A DNA stretch of 64,000 nt, taken from contig NZ_JAFBIS010000013.1 in NCBI RefSeq assembly GCF_021531435.1, positions 1 to 64,000 on the forward strand, written 5' to 3'. The notes under the pieces were generated by a model. The model was not told where the DNA came from, searched no databases, and was given only the letters and a program-made list of their open reading frames with translations. Positions within the stretch are counted from its first letter, which is position 1; each line of letters starts with the position of its first letter. Shown here piece by piece: positions 62,706 to 64,000 of this stretch. The stretch is from Oscillibacter valericigenes (GTDB lineage Bacteria > Bacillota > Clostridia > Oscillospirales > Oscillospiraceae). Position numbers and translations under genes: made by a program.

Positions 62706-63350
62706 TTACCCCCGCTTCTTGAAATCACACTCGATCTCTGCTGCCCAGTCATCGCTGACACAACCGCTCACGCGCATCTCACTGACCGCGGCGCTGACGG
62801 TAGCGTAATTGAGCTTCACGCCGGCACCGTCTGCCTTGAACCGAACGGCACGCTCTGCCCGGATACCAAAATCCGCGGCGGCGGAGATGGCGTCCATATT
62901 GGCACCCAGGAAGAGGAACTCCCAACCGTACTTCTCCTGTTCCTTCGCCACCATCTGCTTCACCTTCCGGTAGCTGTATTCCTGGCTTGCATTCTCACAG
63001 CCGTCGGTGGTGATCACGAAGATAGTCTTGCCCGGTCGATCCTCTTCCCTTGCGTACTTATGGACGTTGGCGATGTGGTGGATGGCACCTCCCAGGGCAT
63101 CCAGAAGAGCCGTGCTGCCGCGAACGAAATAGTCACGGTCGGTGATGGGTTGGATCTTATCGATGGATACTCGGTCATGCAGGACTTCCACCTCGTGGTC
63201 GAAGAGGATGGTGGAGACATATGCCTCGCCCTCTTCCTTCTTCTGCTTTTCCAGCATGGCGTTGAAACCGCCGATGGTGTCGGCCTCCAGGCCGCCCATG
63301 GAGCCGCTGCGATCCAGGATGAATACCAGTTCCGTCAAGTTTTTGTTCAT
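62706..63350 (-). CDS. VWA-domain protein with intact MIDAS
   Basis: 214 residues from the ATG at 63350 with AAGGAGG 8 bases upstream; in-frame ATGs also exist at 63383 (inside the leader hairpin) and 63413. Almost the whole protein is a von Willebrand A domain: MIDAS DRSGSM near residue 12, GSTALLDALGG (Thr), and TTDGCENASQ (Asp). There is no signal peptide. Cytoplasmic VWA proteins act as metal-dependent scaffolds. It is followed by the DraG-like gene. Confidence 0.88.
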   Translation of the reverse strand: MNKNLTELVFILDRSGSMGGLEADTIGGFNAMLEKQKKEEGEAYVSTILFDHEVEVLHDRVSIDKIQPITDRDYFVRGSTALLDALGGAIHHIANVHKYAREEDRPGKTIFVITTDGCENASQEYSYRKVKQMVAKEQEKYGWEFLFLGANMDAISAAADFGIRAERAVRFKADGAGVKLNYATVSAAVSEMRVSGCVSDDWAAEIECDFKKRG

Positions 63351-63403
63351 AAGAAAAACCTCCTTCAAATTTGTTGTACTCATACTAACAAACTCGAAGG
63401 AGG
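63351..63403 (-). promoter_or_regulatory. Terminator-like hairpin that buries the VWA ribosome site
   Basis: Arms 63359-63375 and 63387-63403 pair over all 17 positions on the minus-strand RNA, two as G-U; on the plus strand those two would be A-C mismatches. The 3' arm ends in GAAGGAGG, the ribosome site of the VWA gene, and is followed by TTTTTCTT and then ATG. It should therefore either end transcription or hide the ribosome site. The loop is 11 bases. Confidence 0.7.
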
Positions 63404-63452
63404 ATAAGGTCATCTGACAGTGGACGTTTTCAGACCATCTTATTTTTTGAAA

Positions 63453-64000
63453 TTAGGATTCTAACTGCAAATGCAGACGATCCTCGACATAGCTCTGATT
63501 GCCCAGAAAGTACTGCTCAATCAGCTCCCAGCGCTCTTCCGACGTCATTTTCATCGAGAAGAATGCAGACAAAAGCTTCACATTGCTCCGGTGCTTTTCC
63601 TGAATGGTCTGCAAAACGCTATTGGTATATTTCCCGGTGCTGGCCAGGCGGTTCAGTCTATCCGGATCATTGATACGAATGAATACCTCGGACTTCTCGC
63701 CGCCTCTCGTTTCGTAACTTGCGAGATTAACCAACTCCAGCACGCGAAGCAAAGGCATAATCTCAATGGAATTCGTTTTTGTAATCGGATAGAACGAGAA
63801 GAACGAATTATTTTCCGTATTCGGCACACACTGATTCAGCTGCTTGACGAAGAAATTTGGAATTCTAGCATAATTGGGGCTACTGACAAAGTACACCACC
63901 TCATCAGCTCCTACCTGCTTTCTCTTTCTCAGGACGCGGATCATGCTCTTCGTAGCAGAGAAAGAAGCACCTTCGTCAGTATGCTCTGTGAAGATATCCA
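63453..64000 (-). CDS. Partial gene of unknown function, 3' part
   Basis: The minus-strand frame is open from the window edge to a stop at 63453; an internal ATG at 63944 exists, but upstream codons (DIFTEHTDEGASFSATKS) continue without a stop, so this is the C-terminal part of a longer protein. Visible features are KRKQVGADEVVYFVSSPNY, a lysine-rich middle and a helical tail (TSEERWELIEQYFLGNQ). I do not recognise the family. The terminator-like hairpin of the VWA gene lies between this gene and the next. Confidence 0.6.
   Translation of the reverse strand, partial: DIFTEHTDEGASFSATKSMIRVLRKRKQVGADEVVYFVSSPNYARIPNFFVKQLNQCVPNTENNSFFSFYPITKTNSIEIMPLLRVLELVNLASYETRGGEKSEVFIRINDPDRLNRLASTGKYTNSVLQTIQEKHRSNVKLLSAFFSMKMTSEERWELIEQYFLGNQSYVEDRLHLQLES

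Larger units (their letters stand above)
46009..64000. mobile_element. Integrative element (ICE or prophage-like), left part
   Basis: From about 46,010 the sequence has visibly lower GC and different codon use than the arg/fab regions and encodes phage/ICE/plasmid functions: primase-like protein, ssDNA-annealing protein, RecD2, YqaJ exonuclease, methylase fold, ImmA/ImmR pair, Y-family polymerase, ParM/ParR, a truncated serine resolvase. No integrase, relaxase, structural phage gene or right end is in view, so its class is open; the mix of ImmA/ImmR with partition and replication genes favours an ICE or an integrated plasmid-phage. Confidence 0.8.

Overview
The window looks like a chromosomal segment of a high-GC, spore-forming, anaerobic member of the Clostridia, most like the Oscillospiraceae (Flavonifractor/Pseudoflavonifractor-type). 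The grounds are the GerA/SpoVAF and SpoVAD sporulation genes, FabK instead of FabI, a type 2 ArgC, four-subunit acetyl-CoA carboxylase genes inside a fab operon, AGGAGG-type ribosome sites, and many GC-rich intergenic hairpins. The assignment is an inference from gene content, not from a marker gene. No rRNA, tRNA or CRISPR array was seen.

Positions 1-45,380 are ordinary chromosome. In order they hold: arginine biosynthesis (argG, argH, argC, argJ on the minus strand, with a probable ARG box at argG); fumarase; a LacI-type regulator divergent from gapA with palindromic operators between them; a Crp/Fnr regulator with a FliB-like Cys-rich protein, divergent from an iron-sulfur protein and a ferredoxin; a GGDEF protein; a GerA/SpoVAF-type germination protein; an AEC permease; a full phosphate regulon (pstSCAB, phoU, an HD-domain protein, response regulator, PhoR-like kinase, with a PhoP-type box at pstS); a DAACS symporter; pfkA; trkH-trkA; and a complete fatty-acid synthesis operon (acpP, accBCDA, fabH, fabK, a second FabK-like flavoprotein, fabD, fabG, fabF, fabZ, a MarR/FabT-like regulator). 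GluQ, a zinc-ribbon protein, a CDF metal transporter and a small XRE protein follow.

At about 46,010 the spoVAD reading frame stops resembling SpoVAD after roughly 209 codons, and the DNA changes character: visibly lower GC, many small Cys-rich or unknown genes, and phage/ICE/plasmid-type functions. I read this as the left end of an integrative element that runs past the right edge of the window. Its minus-strand module carries a small acidic protein, Zn-ribbon protein, CHC2/TOPRIM primase-like protein, a putative ssDNA-annealing protein, RecD2 helicase, YqaJ-type exonuclease, Api92-like protein, a methylase-fold protein without a visible catalytic motif, and an ImmA/ImmR-like pair. Its plus-strand module carries a Y-family polymerase, a UmuD-fold protein lacking catalytic residues, an unknown protein, and a ParM/ParR segregation pair. 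A resolvase gene cut to 39 codons separates this from a cargo-like cluster (lipoprotein, unknown, ADP-ribosylglycohydrolase, VWA protein, and an unknown gene running off the window).

The observations I would follow first are: (1) a 109-bp repeat inserted in the same orientation and reading phase into two unrelated protein genes; (2) the element interrupting spoVAD; (3) a two-cluster, exactly 10-bp-phased GAAGTTT array between immR and polY that resembles either a repressor operator or a parC-type centromere; (4) a terminator-like hairpin that buries the ribosome site of the VWA gene and pairs fully only on the transcribed strand; (5) a possible short RNA in a gene-poor stretch near 10.3-10.6 kb.
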